64,000 nt of DNA from Neodiprion pinetum. Lineage: Eukaryota; Arthropoda; Insecta; Hymenoptera; Diprionidae. The stretch spans positions 34,868,548-34,932,547 of the forward strand of contig NC_060236.1 in NCBI RefSeq assembly GCF_021155775.2. The letters are read 5' to 3'. The translations under genes and the position numbers were made by a program. The stretch's first letter is position 1. Every line of letters begins with the position of its first letter. Of the stretch, positions 1 through 13,259 are shown in pieces. The notes beneath the pieces are model-generated. The model saw only the letters and a list, made by a program, of their open reading frames with translations, made no database searches and was not told where the DNA came from.

Positions 1-116
1 TAACGATTTCTTGTTTTTTTGAAACGTTCATCACGTGCATCCGGGTACGTTTGTAGACGCGAGCAATTGGTACGTACCTTCGGCGAATTAACAGCGTCGT
101 CAACGTAAAATCTGAC

Positions 117-117
117 G

Positions 118-149
<32 letters not shown>

Positions 150-151
150 CA
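117..151. repeat. CAGG tetranucleotide microsatellite
   Basis: About eight to nine perfect head-to-tail CAGG units, ending in a degenerate unit. Simple repeat with no associated gene. Confidence 0.95.
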
Positions 152-417
152 AGCGGGTTACCGGTGAACGTTACAGGTTAACGGTGTCCTGGCCCCGATT
201 CTCGCCATTATGAAACTATATTATGACAGAGGATCCCTCTGCGTACCGTTCAGCGTACCGTGTTCTCCACCAGTGCCGTACCAACCCCGGGATTGCCAAT
301 GGTGGGGTTTTTTCTTTCTGTACCTTATTCAATTTTCCTACGTGATCGTGCGATGATCTTGAACTTCCTTCGACTTTGAAAAATATCAGCGTTTGAAATT
401 TTAAGCTGGTTCGAAGT

Positions 418-902
418 TTAACCCTTTGAGGGGCACATTTTTCTACTGAACAAATTGAAGAAATCTTGGATGATCTTCAGGTTTTCGGGGTAGCTTATGA
501 TGATTCTGAAGTCAGAATCACAAAATTCAAAATGGCCGTAATTTCCCGAAATTTCGAAATTTTTATTTTCAAAAAATTAGCGTACGGAAAATTCTGAAAA
601 AAACATATATTAAAAAACTGTGTACGGAAAATATGTAAAAAAGATTCATAGCCTCAGCTGTATACGTTGCAAAAAAACCAAAATCTTTTTGAGAAGACGA
701 GTTGTTTCATGGTAATTATTTATAACGAACATATAAGCAAATTATTGCAATTTCGCATGAAATTTTAATGACTTAGGCACCGAAGAATCTGAAAAGTGTT
801 TATATGCATATAAAGAGTGCAAGAATATATTAGAAATATGGGAAAAAAAACTGAGACCAAACAGATGGGACGTTCACGTTCCACTGCTCCTCAAAGGGTT
901 AA
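418..902. mobile_element. Candidate non-autonomous element with inverted ends
   Basis: The left end begins TTAACCCTTTGAGG and the right end finishes with the reverse complement CCTCAAAGGGTTAA, so the two ends form terminal inverted repeats of about 18 bp with one difference. The roughly 485-bp interior is AT-rich and has no convincing coding capacity. I could not identify a clear target-site duplication, so the boundaries and the element class are inferred. Confidence 0.45.
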
Positions 903-1334
903 CATGAAAATTAATAATTGGAAACACGAAGTTGCCTATCATCACTACGTTGTGAAAATAAAAATAAAAATAAAAATGTTGGCCCCTTATAACTCTCGTT
1001 CTCTCTTTTCCCGCCATCCTATTAATTCACTGTAAGGGATAAATCGTCAAGGGGGTAGGTATCAGGATCTGTTTTGACACACTTACACGCTTGCTCTTGT
1101 CCCGGTACCGTTGGCTTTCTTTTTCAAATTCTTGTCGTTTTGAGTCATTCTTTCTCTCTTGCTCGTTAGTAATCAGAACACCGAAGTCATTACGCGTCTA
1201 ATATTTCAAATAAATTACAGGTACATCTCTACAGCCTGGTCGATAAACGAGCCACAATGAAATAAGGACAGGTCACAGAGAACACGAGGTTGAAATATTG
1301 GGGGGGAAATGATTATATTCTTAATTTTACAATG

Positions 1335-1465
1335 ATTTTCAATGAACTAAAATTTCGAAATACCAGTGTGTTTTGTTTTATTACAGTTTACCGAATTTCA
1401 GACATTTCGAAAATCGCGAAATAACGGTTTTTTCACAGCAATAATCGTTACGATAACGTTATTAG
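1335..1465. mobile_element. Partial copy of palindromic repeat family B
   Basis: The right half matches the right ends of the copies at 32005-32216 and 42682-42886: a TTTTGTTT-type segment, a GAATTTCA segment, then GAAATAACGG and finally GTTACGATAACGTTATTAG. A matching left end is not recognisable, so this looks like a truncated or strongly diverged copy. Confidence 0.45.
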
Positions 1466-4400
1466 TTCATACAGCCGAGCTGATCGTTCGATTCACCATA
1501 CAGAGGGAAGCTACAGCACTGGAGGTAGAAAGGGAAGCAAACGGAAAAACATGTTGACATGATGGATTAGCGAAAATGTGATATTCCATCTTATCAGATG
1601 TATATCGCAGTCTTCGACTCGGTGACTGGTCACCTCCCCGCATTGTAGACCCTCGACAGACGATTGGGTAATCCATGATCGATTATTAATATAAAATGGG
1701 TTGCGAAACTGCGCATCAGACTGAAGTCTAATCAGCTATTATGACGCCTGATTCTCCGTACGAGAATTTTAGTCTATGTACAGGCGAAACGTATTTAATG
1801 TACACCAGGCGTGTTTGAAACTGTAACCCAGAAATCGGACAACTTGAAAATCCCTGAAGCGGGTGAAAGCTAGTGAGAAAAATAAGTCCCTATGGTGAAC
1901 AATTTTCTGAACTGATACCGAAACGTTTCACATATCCATACTTTTCTTACTATTACCCTTTCATGGCGTTATGGTGGTTTTATGGTACTTCCAGGACATT
2001 TCCAGGACATCTTCAGTTTATTCAAGAACATTAAAAATAGAATATTTCCAGGACGGAAAAAATATTCAAGGATAGTTTCCGGGATTTTTGAAGGACAAGC
2101 AAAATTCAAGGATATTTACAAGACAACTGGAGCCCATGCCTGTATATAGAGCAAATTCATTTTTACAATTACACGTCAGGACGAGCTTGACGATACCGAA
2201 CGATTTTCATCAAGCCAATCTGACTCGGTAGTTTCCGCTTTTAAAATCCACACAAGCATGTTTTGTATTGTAAAAACATCTGTGTAACACCTCAACTGTA
2301 CACTAATGCATACACCTAATATGCAGACGCACAGTAACAACGACGAGGCTTTCTTGAAAACAATTTTGTTTTCACGACACTGCGAGTGCTGCACTGCGCA
2401 AAGCCATTTCTCTTTATACACGCGTATAATACTTAGTCGAGTGAAAATTGCGCAATACTTTCGCAAAGTCAATGACTCCGGAATCTCGCGACGCTATACG
2501 GTGACGGACAAACACGTCACTAAACTTTCCCAACGTAGCTCACCGATCGATAACAATTAAATCACACGCGACGTTATATTTCACGTTCCAAGTACACGCA
2601 GACGCATACATGTACAGTCCAAATAGAACAGGTATAAACGTGTGCCAGAAAACTAACGACTTGAACACAAGCGAAAGCCTCGATTCCTTAAGTTTTTTTT
2701 TACAGAATATTACGATTATTCTTCGACTTCGTACAAAAAAAAAAAAAAAAAATCACACACTTTTCTTCGTCTAATAGAAAATAATAGATCGGAAGGTAAA
2801 TCGGAGGTCGAGCTCCGAGTAGGTACTCTGACGTGCAGGTATGAACGGAATTGATCCATTCTACGTCAGAAAGTGTTCCATAGTACCGTAAGAGATTTCG
2901 GTATCTCCTGTCCTTTTTCCGTTGAACAATTCCTCCTTCTTTTTCATTTCTTTCTTTCTTTTATTCTTTTCTTATTTTCCCCTATCCTCTTACACAATCG
3001 ATGATCGCCTTGCAAGACTCTCCGCTACGTGTACCTAACACATAAATTCACACAGGTACGTTTTTACCGAGATATTATGACCGGCATAGTACGGTATATA
3101 ATTATGTATACATATTAATACATAAACATTTAATCGCATCTAACGGAAGATTTGAATTTTTCAAATAACCAATCCACCGTGAATAATATCGTACAGTCGC
3201 ATAACGTGAAAATAAATTTCGGAGAAACAAAGTCGAAGAAAGTGACGATAGGTTTCAGAGAAAATTTGTGTTGTGTGCAAGGAGTGCGACAATGCAGATG
3301 AGAAACGTGCAGGAATAAATAAAGGAAAAATAAACGAGACAATCCTGGCGGTTCGTCGATATCAGATTTAAACTGTACAGACAGTAAGAATTTTGTACGG
3401 ACGGAAGACCGGGATCCGATATCTCCAAAGGAAAAAAACACTGACGTGGGTATGCTCAGTCCTGTTGTATCGGTAAGGTGATGTTCGGCATGTGCTATAC
3501 CTGCCCTAACCGGGGTAGACCATACAACTCAAAACGATCTATCGAGGTCACGGGTATAAATTCGATCTGCGCCCGTGAGAATGTATGTATTACATTACGT
3601 TGATGTGTATGTATATGTAGATCCGCTATATTCACCGTGTTCAAAAACAAATTGAATAGGAGCAATGCGAAATCGTTCGTTTCCATAGTGTGAGTTACAC
3701 TCGTGCACACACAGTACACACACTTGCATACGCCATATGCCGTACATGTATGAATAAATCGAAGGCACCGTTAAAAATATACCGGTGCAGGATTTCTGGG
3801 TATAATGCATGCAATCTTGATATACATAAATATATATTTAGGATCTTAAATAACTTTTGAAAGAGTAGGTTTATCGTAAAATGATAACAGACCTTTTTTG
3901 TAGGGCTTTCAATTTTCTACAAAAATATGTCCGTACGACGCATCGGTGGTTAGTTATAAAAATCGGAAGAAGCAAAAAACCATTTTTCTCATGTTTTTCT
4001 TATGGAGAATAGAAAAGTGCGACGAGCATCGTCTGGATGTTAATATTAACAGATCAAATTTTAACAGGCGTATTTTTATACCTGAATGAAACTTTTGAAC
4101 CTGTTTTGAAGAGAAAAAAGAATTTTTCTTTTTCGAGACACCCTAATACACATATTATACATGACTATCGACAGCCCTACATACTTACATATCAAATAGA
4201 TATTCATATACATATGTATATATATGAACATGTATGCATATGAGGATTAGAATATGTGCTGCAGGGATTGAAAATTAGTAGGGCAGTTAAAGGAAAAAGC
4301 AGCAAATAATTTTCTCAAAAATAAACTCGAACGAAATAATCTACTGCTGGAAATAATAGCAACAAATAATAAATGACCGTAATTAGCGGGCACATAAGAA

Positions 4401-4554
4401 TTATTGAAGTACTAAATTATGCGTATAATATCGTTGAGGAAAATCTGGAACGGTTTAAATTTAATTATAGGTGCAGCCGCTGACCAGAGTCGCTATGATA
4501 GAATCTGCTGCAGTATTAAGGTCGCAAGATTTCTCTCTAGCTTTCCCACCGAGT

Positions 4555-4612
4555 TTTATTATTATTATTATCATTCTTACTATTATTATTAGTATTATTA
4601 TTGTCGTTGTTG
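4555..4612. repeat. Imperfect ATT trinucleotide repeat
   Basis: A run of ATT/TTA units interrupted by CATTCTTACT and GTCGTTG segments. Simple repeat; the isoleucine-rich translation through it is an artefact. Confidence 0.85.
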
Positions 4613-5570
4613 ATGTTGTTGATTTTTCTTACTCTCTTTCAGGCACATACCTAGCTGTGTACTGTGGTATGACTGTAAGTCGAAGGTATGAAAAAGTGAA
4701 AAGGGAAACCACTGCTGGGGATCACCCTTTTTGAGATAGTAAAGCAAAAATTGGTGAGAAAATAAATTTGCTGGATGCGAATGCTTGGAGTGACCCTCGG
4801 GACTTTGATCCGTGTTCTCTCAACGGCCTTCGTAATGGCGATTAACCCTGTGGCCCTGTAAATACTGAGACTGCACAAGGCACGTGACAAGGTCACTTTT
4901 GTTCGATGCAAAATATGGTATTATGCACAGCATGGGAGACTATGGTGAATTTACACTCGCTGCTTGCTATCACACGCAAGGTGCAAAGGCTCTGCTGCAG
5001 TTCTTCAAGTGACGTCAGATTTTCTCTTCTGTGATCGCGTTGGTTCGAGTTGGTTTTGGGAATTGAAAATGTGGAAATGAGAAATTACACCCGCAGAAAA
5101 TTGAGTTTTCCAATAGCTGATCACCACTCTATTCTTCATTTTTTGGAACGTCCTTTGTCGATTCGTACTGATTCACTCGTTGGATAGCATTTTTTCATTG
5201 TTTCGATGCGCAGAGTACAAGTGAATAACGATTGATAAATTGTGTATCCGTGTGGATTGTGAAGCGGAAAAATCATTCTATTTTATCTGTATGGTGTCTG
5301 CACGCATTAACATCTCCGGAATTAATCGATAAGATACGGACGAGTATCAGTTTGCTCTGAATAATTACAGTATTTCAATGATTCTTAATTTGCAAATTAT
5401 GTTTAGCGCTTTTTCTGTTTCATTGAAATTTAGTACCTCCATTTACTACCGATGTCGCCACGAATTGAAATATAACATTTTTCATCTGCAATCCGCATGC
5501 TTCATGCTCGTTTCTTGGCGGAACTCAGCCACTGAACTATAATTCTCTCTCCAACTTTTCTCTGCTGTAG

Positions 5571-5688
5571 GCAGTCATTTACGACAATCAGCGAAACGAG
5601 CAAGAAAAAGCTCTGATTTCGATCGAATTGAAGCATCTGGAAAAGGAACTCGCAAATACGACAGACGAGCATCACGGAGAGGCAAATT
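5571..5688 (+). other. Weak candidate internal coding exon
   Basis: A good splice acceptor (pyrimidine-rich, ending GCTGTAG) is followed by 39 open codons plus one base and then a donor-like GTACGTG. The translation is polar and Glu/Lys/Leu-rich, with a segment ALISIELKHLEKEL that could be helical or coiled coil. I recognise no family and found no adjoining exon in compatible phase. It may be a real exon of an undetected gene, a relic, or chance. Confidence 0.25.
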
Positions 5689-5900
5689 GTACGTGAATGT
5701 CATTGCTGCGCAATCGAACGAGAAATGATAGTGAGGTTATGTCGCAAGCAAGAAAAAGGCAAGCGCACCAGCGTCCGCACAGGCGTAGGCAATGAGAAAT
5801 AAAGCAACCCCGACATGATTTTCTGAAGCTCAAAGCTGTGTTTCGCAGAACCGAAGCTTAGGCATGGTTGTATGTACAACACCAGACAAGCAGCCGAGAG

Positions 5901-5922
5901 ACACACACACACACACACACAC
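5901..5922. repeat. AC dinucleotide microsatellite
   Basis: Eleven AC units. Confidence 0.95.
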
Positions 5923-6931
5923 AGGTATTCTATAGCTCTCGATACGCATACATGAGGTGCAATATTCACTTGAGGGCACTTGTCAGTGTTCAACCATTTT
6001 TTGACGAGTTATTACTCAGACCCGTGCTACTGGAGTACCTCACAGACGTGTGCCTGTCACACATATTCGAAGTAAAGTATTCGCTTCAGATCATTCGTCA
6101 AGGCAATGCCCTACTACGTTTATAACTCTGACGCATGTACAGTGAGTCAATTATTTACTTGCGGTTACTCGTCGATGCTCTACGTGTATGAAAAAGTTTC
6201 TACTCAATCAAGGCTCATCGAGAACTTTGGGAATTTCAGAATATTATGCACCTAACGAATGGTATTTTTATTAGAGCTTACTCGTTAAGTACTAAGGCTT
6301 CTGAATAAAGTATTGGATGAGCCAAGTCATTCAAAATCCTAAGACTTTGAGAGCATGATGCACAATATAAATGATACATCCATTGTAGGTCACTCGTCAA
6401 GGCTCTGACTTTTTTTTATTACACAAGCCAGGTTAATCAAAACTTCAGGAGTTTGTGAAGATAATGGACAAGAATGATATTTTCATTCCAGATCATGTCA
6501 AGCTTCAGCTCTTTCGGAGAAATTTACTTCTATCCTACGAGTTTGGCAACATTATGCTTCAGCAATATATGTAATTGTTCGTTAAATTTTGAACAACAAA
6601 CTTGTTGCAGAAACGCCAGGTATTTGGATAAACCAACTGAAAACTTCAATAACCGCAGATTTATAAATGAACTCACAAAGGTTATGATACTAGCTAGAAT
6701 TAAGACATCAGAAATATGGAAGATCAGCTCAAAACTGTTGACATCATCCGTATGTCTGTGTACATACATCACCTGTGTACCCCATACAGTGTCATTTCAA
6801 GTTATAACTCATGAAGACCAAAGTGTTAAGAGTTGAACAGACGTTGATTAATCCAGTAAAAATCATGATAATGATAAAATGAATAATCAGTCCAACTGTG
6901 AATACTTGTGTTTCACGCTTATAAAGAGTGG

Positions 6932-7231
6932 ATTGCTAAGGACAGAATGGTTCGTCGTCTGCTACAATTTAATACGCATGCGCTACAATTGAAGAGCGGT
7001 TGTTTGCCAGGGTGACCAACCGCCATGAATGTAACCTAAAAAATGTTGACTGGTGTCGCTGGCAGTTGCGTTCAACACCGACAGCTGTAAAAATTTTTGA
7101 GGTTACATACATCGCGTCGAACTGTCATCTAAATTTATGATAATTGGTCGCCCTGGAGAACAACTGCCCTCGAATCGTAGCGCATGCGCGTGAAATTGTT
7201 GCAAACGACGGACCATTCTGTCGTTAGCAAT
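6932..7231. mobile_element. Foldback (MITE-like) element, about 300 bp
   Basis: The element starts ATTGCTAAGGACAGAATGG and ends with the near-exact reverse complement, CCATTCTGTCGTTAGCAAT. The inverted similarity extends inward for more than 100 bp on each side, including a GCGCATGCGC-like core and a GCCAGGGTGACCAA / GGTCGCCCTGG pair, leaving a short unpaired centre near 7060-7095. There is no coding capacity. This is the structure of a palindromic non-autonomous DNA transposon; no clear target duplication was found. Confidence 0.7.
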
Positions 7232-8060
7232 TTACTTTGTATGTAGTTGAGAGATACCCTGAAATATTGGAGCAGAGCTTTGATGAAATTCGGTTCATAA
7301 GGCAAGAAACTGACATACAGCATATGGATCGAAAGTATTGGCTGTGAAATCGTGGTGTAATCGGTTGGAAGTGAAGATGCTTACATTTTGATCAGTTCAG
7401 AAGAAAAGCAGCATACAATTGTGATTGAACTTTACATACAGGTAAGTTCATTTGATCATTCACTAAGTGAATGATGTTTAATTTTCTGCTTCAACTATTC
7501 ATTAAAAATTCAACGATAAACGGAACTTCAACACTCTCGGATGAAAAAAATGCTACGCGTGACTGACAACGCAAGCCTACTCTACGAGTTTCAACTTTGA
7601 ATCAATGTCCCCATGTGTCCATCAATTGGTTCTCGAGTCATCGTATCCGCTTTGGATATTGAACAGTGAGCATCGCGAAATACAAAGATTTTGCACTGGC
7701 GACCTCGTTTAATTAATCGGTCAAGTTCTCGGCGAAGAAGAAGCTGCACCGAATTGTCGCAGGTTGCTGAACTTTCACGGAAGTAGTTTGACCAGCATAC
7801 CCTGAATCCAGGTAATATTTTTATACATCTCATGAATTCCGCACATGCAAGCATATCAAGTTTATTCGTAATTGTTACAACTTAGTGCAAGGTGTGTCGG
7901 TTTACTCCTACATATAATAGTAAGACGTAACGGAATTATCTGATACTGTAACGAGGTGTCTGAGAATATACCTCAATCCGTTAGTCGTTCTGAACGAACG
8001 ATATTTTCTACCATAACGTCATTCACTGTTTTATTTTTCAACCAGTGCACCGTTCAAAGT

Positions 8061-8185
8061 ATGTATCTTTGCGGTATTTTCCTGCCACTATTACTTACAA
8101 CATTTGTTGGAGGAAATTTTACATACACAGATTATGAAGAGAACTGGGGCCTACTTGGTTCAAGACATGGTACTTTCATCGGCCG
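8061..8185 (+). other. Weak candidate first coding exon with signal peptide
   Basis: The ATG opens 41 codons. The first 17 residues (MYLCGIFLPLLLTTFVG) look like a signal peptide, followed by NFTYTDYEENWGLLG, and a GTGAAA donor-like site closes the frame at 8185. The acidic, aromatic segment faintly recalls the start of secreted carbonic anhydrases, but I could not find the expected zinc-binding or downstream exons. A relic or chance open frame is equally possible. Confidence 0.2.
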
Positions 8186-10974
8186 GTGAAAGCAATATGA
8201 AAGTGCTTGATTGCAAAGTAGAAAGGTGAAATGTACGGTAAAAAGACTACCAGACCTGTTACCTATGTGTGCGTATGGCTTGGTCTAGACCTGTTCGGTA
8301 CTTGATTATTTTAATTAATTCAGTTCCAGCGAATTACCAAGTTCAGAAATTTCCAACTCCGGATATATATTCTCAATTCAGTTTTCCACAATCCGGAAAA
8401 TTTTATTTTTTACATCACAGAGATACATTGTTGATTTTTGCATATACCTTTCAAAACAATCAAGGGTTTTTATCATGATAAAGCAAATGCATTCTTCATG
8501 TTTGGCACCGAAATATTACTGTCACCGGTGGTCATGACAGTTCTGTTTCGTGAAGCGAGCCTAAATTGAATTTGAATAATTTACAGGAAGATAAATATGA
8601 AGATGACAAACATTAAGTGAACATAGAAGAAAGAGAACGTGACTTTTGAACGCCAAGATAATGTGAAGTAAAGAGAAGGAAAGGAAGAAAAAAGAAGAGA
8701 AAGGGAAACAGAGAGATGTATAGATAGGGCGACACGTAAGGCAATCAATAACGTGAACGCCACAAGCCAATAGCCACTGAATATTTTTACAAATCCCACT
8801 ATACGACCTTACGCAAACATACGCTGCACGATGTTGATTTCATATACATACAATGGCAAGTTCACGGCTACATATACATTACGTGGGAATACGAGTTACA
8901 TAACAAAGCTTTTGTTAAAAAAAAGGCGTGCAATTTACATCAAATCTTTATTATTTATCCATCCATTTTTTCTGACTTCTCTCACTAGTGAAAGGTTGAT
9001 CGGTTGGGTGTGCGGATAAATCAAATCACTTCAAGCTGCATCTTCGAACAAGTGAAGTAAGGATCAAGAATATTGGACTGAGCTGTGAAGAAGACGATCG
9101 AAGCTTATCACAAGATATGAATAAAAAAAAGTCGAGGAAACTGCCCGAGCTGGCGTTGCAATGTCGAATGGGGGGATGTTATTGTCACGGTACTGACATC
9201 CGACCAAATACAATGCAACGACTGTCGAATAACAAAAATGAAGGCCAATGGGATTGGCCACTGCAGCGGGAATTTATCCAGTACTGAATAAGGAATTGTT
9301 ATTCCTTACTTGTTGAACATTACTTGTTGAAAACAACTCGTTTTCATATACTGATGGCAATAATCAGTAACGGTTTTCGGTTTTCAGATACTTTTTATAT
9401 CTCTATTGTATCGGTTGTGCAGAGCACGTAGAACCTTGGATGAGTGATTTAAAGTAAATCCTTGGCAATCCACGCGTACAGCAGCAAATCATTAATATTA
9501 TTGTGTGGAAACTGCAGTATGAGGTTTCGATAAAGTAAGTGTTGATAGTCTTTGTCAAAACGTTGAAAAATGTGTATAATATACACATGCGCAGCAACGT
9601 TACGAAACGCGTTCAATACATGTTCGCGGATAAAATTCATCCTTCGAACTGCAAGCGTTGCTTCTTTGTTTAGGGTTGCAAAATTGGTACAAAAATAGCG
9701 GTGAATCAAGCGACGCCCACGTTGAAGAAGGTTATGATACTTTGGGTAAGGTTAGATAAATCGTAGCAAATAAATACGTCTGGGTCTGAAGCAACGAGTG
9801 CGTTGTTATCGCGTATCGGCTTTTGCAATCAAAATAATAAGATGTATATCAACGGGGACTCTGCAACGAGACTCTGCGCATTGTCGCTTATATACAGCAA
9901 AACGTTCACCTTGGCGTGAAAAAATTTACGGCGTCTTTGTGCGTACAGCAAAAAATGCCTAGTACAGAGGCAAGGGTAATGCGTTAGAAATCCAGAACCC
10001 TTCTCAATTTCCAACATTCGCAACTGTCTACGATAGTTATATCTCGTCTGATCCTGCTGCGGCAAAAATGTCTAACACTTTATCTAATTGTAAGTCCATT
10101 TTTACTACGATTTGTCCAACAATTTTTGTTTCAGACAGGCCTGCTATAACACATCGATTCAAATTCGAAAGGCGAATGAAGATCCCGGCGATTTCATACG
10201 ATTAATCGACAATAACAACCTAGTGGTTGATACAGTGACAAAAAATTATAGGCCGTTTATGTTCTTGAATTGAATAGCCCTGTAATTTTTGTCAGAAACA
10301 TTTTTCGATGTGACGTATACCCGGGGAGATATTTTGTCCTCAACTGAAAATACGATCCCGGGGTCATTGTGTAATTGCAAAAACAAAACTGAACGATGCA
10401 TCGACGTACCTATATATATATATATATACATACACATACATGTATGAGCAAGCCGCCTTTATGCCTCGACAAATAAACTGCAGCGCGTGCTCAGAGACCG
10501 AGTATCCTTGAAATTCCCAAACGCATAATATGCGCCTGAGTGGTATGGGATCGTGTCACGCCCGATGCGATTGTGAATCCATGAACATGTATCCACATAA
10601 CGTATGCACGTACTTGTAACGTTTTTTCATTACGAACCCAAGATGCTTCTCGCTAAACTTATTTTCGATGCAGTCATTTGGTCATCGCATTGCAGACCTG
10701 TGCATTTTTCGATGAAGCAAGTTTCGCTCTTTGTTATTCGTAATCTTTGTACATGCACTTATTCTTCTTTGTTTTTTTCCAAGCTAGCCAATTGTTTACC
10801 CGTGTATGAAGTTCGTTAGCAATTAATTGAGATGATATTTATACGATTACGCGTGCGTGATTAGCAAGCAAATATGAAACGAAAACAAGACTGTTTGAGG
10901 TTTTGTTTTCGAAAGCACTGAGCTGAGTAAAGAGGTCTATCTCCCCTCTATGCTATTTTGTTCCTTTGACTACA

Positions 10975-11006
<32 letters not shown>

Positions 11007-11008
11007 CC

Positions 11009-11054
<46 letters not shown>
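10975..11054. repeat. TC dinucleotide microsatellite
   Basis: About 80 bp of nearly pure TC repeats with a few CCC interruptions. The Ser/Leu-repeat frames read across it are artefacts. Confidence 0.95.
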
Positions 11055-11057
<3 letters not shown>

Positions 11058-12042
11058 CTGTTGCTCTGTACTTGTTATATCGTATTGCTCAATGGCTTAC
11101 CAACAGCTGACTCTAACGGTGGATTGTTACGTTCTGCCTACGGTCATTGTTGAAATTCTGCACGTATAACCGCGGTCGATAAGGGTTGCCGAGCAAATGA
11201 TGACAAAGCCATTGCGTTTCGAGTTAAGTGCGAAGGTGACCCGTGGTGATTCACGTGCTGACGACCTCTCGTCTGGCCACGCGAGTATAGATTAGGAAGG
11301 AGGGGTTAGCCGCGCATTGAAGGAATTCAGGAGAAGTTAGGAGGTGGCAAGAGCCGCAGGAAGTTACCCAAAGAGATTATGTACCACCACCGTCACGAAC
11401 TGCAGTTAATTTGCAGGGGTGTCAGAACGTCCAAATATACTCGTACATGCAGAACCAGAAACGGTCGGGCGTTCGCCTTGGTAAGGAATTTATTACCAAA
11501 AAGTGGCAGGATCTTCACCCTGATGTAAATGTCCTACAATATGTTGAAACATTGAAAAGAATGGAACGGATGCTGATTTCAGGAACGGTATCCCAGTGCG
11601 ATTGCAATGTCACGTATGGTTCAGCTTCATTAATTTTAAAAATCATTTCAAAGAGGAGGAAACGTCCAAACCCGAAGTAACGTGGGATCTCTGACTGTGA
11701 ATTGGAAAATTCGCAAAGACTGTTTTGAAATCACGTTCTAAATAATGTCGTGCGTCACTCGTCGTCCTTTATTTGACATCGCGGCATACGTGTGTATATC
11801 AAGCGCGTTAACCCCCGCCTGTGCTATTCGAAAACTTCAATTCTCAGTAATCGCAAACGCATACGTGAAAAACAAACTACTTACTTATACATATATATAC
11901 ACGTATATACGCATACTCGTCAGGCAATATAGAAGTATTTACGAGATACGAAGAAATTAAAAAATGATGCATGAAGTTGGGAGAGTGGAAAAAACAAAGG
12001 ATCAGGATTATAATAATTATTCAAAATTCGGAAAACAACATT

Positions 12043-12364
12043 TTTATTCATAACATACATTGAACCACCAACAAATTTCCAAGGAATGAACAATAGCAAC
12101 GAATAAAATTCTTTTAGTACTGCACTCTGACTATCGTTGGACCTTTAAACAGCCGAATGACCTTGGTCGGCGTCGCAGTCTTATAGTCAGAGGACTCGAC
12201 AGCGTGGCACGTTCCTCCGAGATCTACCTTGGATACTACTTTAGCAGACTAACTTTTGTTATAGTTATTTTCCATAATTGTGCCGCCCATCAAATATACT
12301 TCCGTGCGCAGTAAAGTCCACCTTAGAGCCTGAAGCTGATGAAAGTGGAATATTCGCTGAAAAA
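12043..12364 (-). CDS. Possible 3' end of a small unrecognised gene
   Basis: On the minus strand an open frame from 12248 to a TAA at 12114-12116 gives 44 residues with ordinary coding-like composition (it includes VDLGGTCHAVESSDYKTATP and ends IVRVQY). A polyadenylation signal AATAAA lies about 70 bp past the stop (12043-12048). Upstream, a TTTTTCAG acceptor at about 12365 opens a second piece (NIPLSSASGSK) that could join in frame through a donor-like AAG/GTGGAC. The product family is not recognised, the start is not found, and the junction is inferred. It could be a decayed gene, since flanking open pieces lie in different frames. Confidence 0.3.
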
Positions 12365-13039
12365 TCATAACAATGAGCAAATAATACCGAATCATTGCTC
12401 TTGACGCTCCTGTTATGTGCACTTCGGAAGCCAGAAATAGATCGGCAGCCGTCTTTGTGCATCCAAAATGAGAAACTAGTTTGATTGGCTAAAACTTTCT
12501 ATCAATTTCATATTTCGTAATAGTGCGGAAAATGTTGTGAAGGCGAAAAGCCCTATAGTCTCAAGTGAATAAATTTTTGCACATGGCAATACTTTCCTGC
12601 AGACCTCCACCGGATGGTCTGGGCGAATATATTTTGGTGCTGCGAGCCTCCCAATATGTAGAAATTGGAATGCCAATCACAAAGTAAAAGCCGCAAACGG
12701 GAATTTTCGAGTGTTAGAAATATCGTTTTCTGGAATGCTGCTTTATCGCTAATCGAACACGGCCCGATTTCCGAAAGAAGATTAATACACGTACACACGA
12801 GTAAGAATGTTCGGTAATATCCACACGAAGATGGAAAGTTCTAACCCCGTCCTCCGAGAATCATCTAGAAGCTAGCTCTCAGACCGAAAACCTAGACCTA
12901 AATAACCTACCCCAATCGATCAGACCCTTCGCTTGTCAGACGCTGAAGCTGCGCGGGCGGGGTATCGAGGGACGCTAAGAAACGCAGTAAACACAAATGG
13001 GTGTAGGATTATGTGACTGACTCTAGAACGCGGGGAGAC

Positions 13040-13212
13040 AGCGACCGGATAGCGAGAACGAGATAGAAAATGAGAGAAAGGTTGATCCTGAACATAAACT
13101 TCCCCCGTACGGTGCGTCGACGAGACGCGACGCGGTGCTTCGCGCGACGTCGGCTTCTCGGCTCTCGTCTCCCTCTCCAGGCATCGTCGCGAGAAGAGTA
13201 AGGCCCCCTCCT

Positions 13213-13259
<47 letters not shown>

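Larger units (their letters stand above)
1..11950. other. Intergenic or unassigned region without a confident gene
   Basis: Open frames here are short and lack recognisable domains. The stretch holds a CAGG tetranucleotide repeat, three inverted-repeat or palindromic element candidates, AC, ATT and TC microsatellites, and two weak exon candidates at 5571-5688 and 8061-8185; these are listed separately. It may contain introns or upstream regulatory DNA of genes outside the window. I see no tRNA or rRNA gene. Confidence 0.6.

Noticed and set aside
6474..6836. 120-codon open frame near 6.5 kb
   Set aside because: It has acceptor- and donor-like sites but an incompatible phase with the exon candidate at 5571, ordinary AT-rich composition and no recognisable domain.
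8061..8478. Secreted carbonic anhydrase
   Set aside because: Only a short YEENWG-like resemblance; the histidine zinc ligands and other conserved exons were not found.
10950..11169. Ser/Leu-repeat open frames
   Set aside because: They come from the TC microsatellite and have no non-repetitive coding part.
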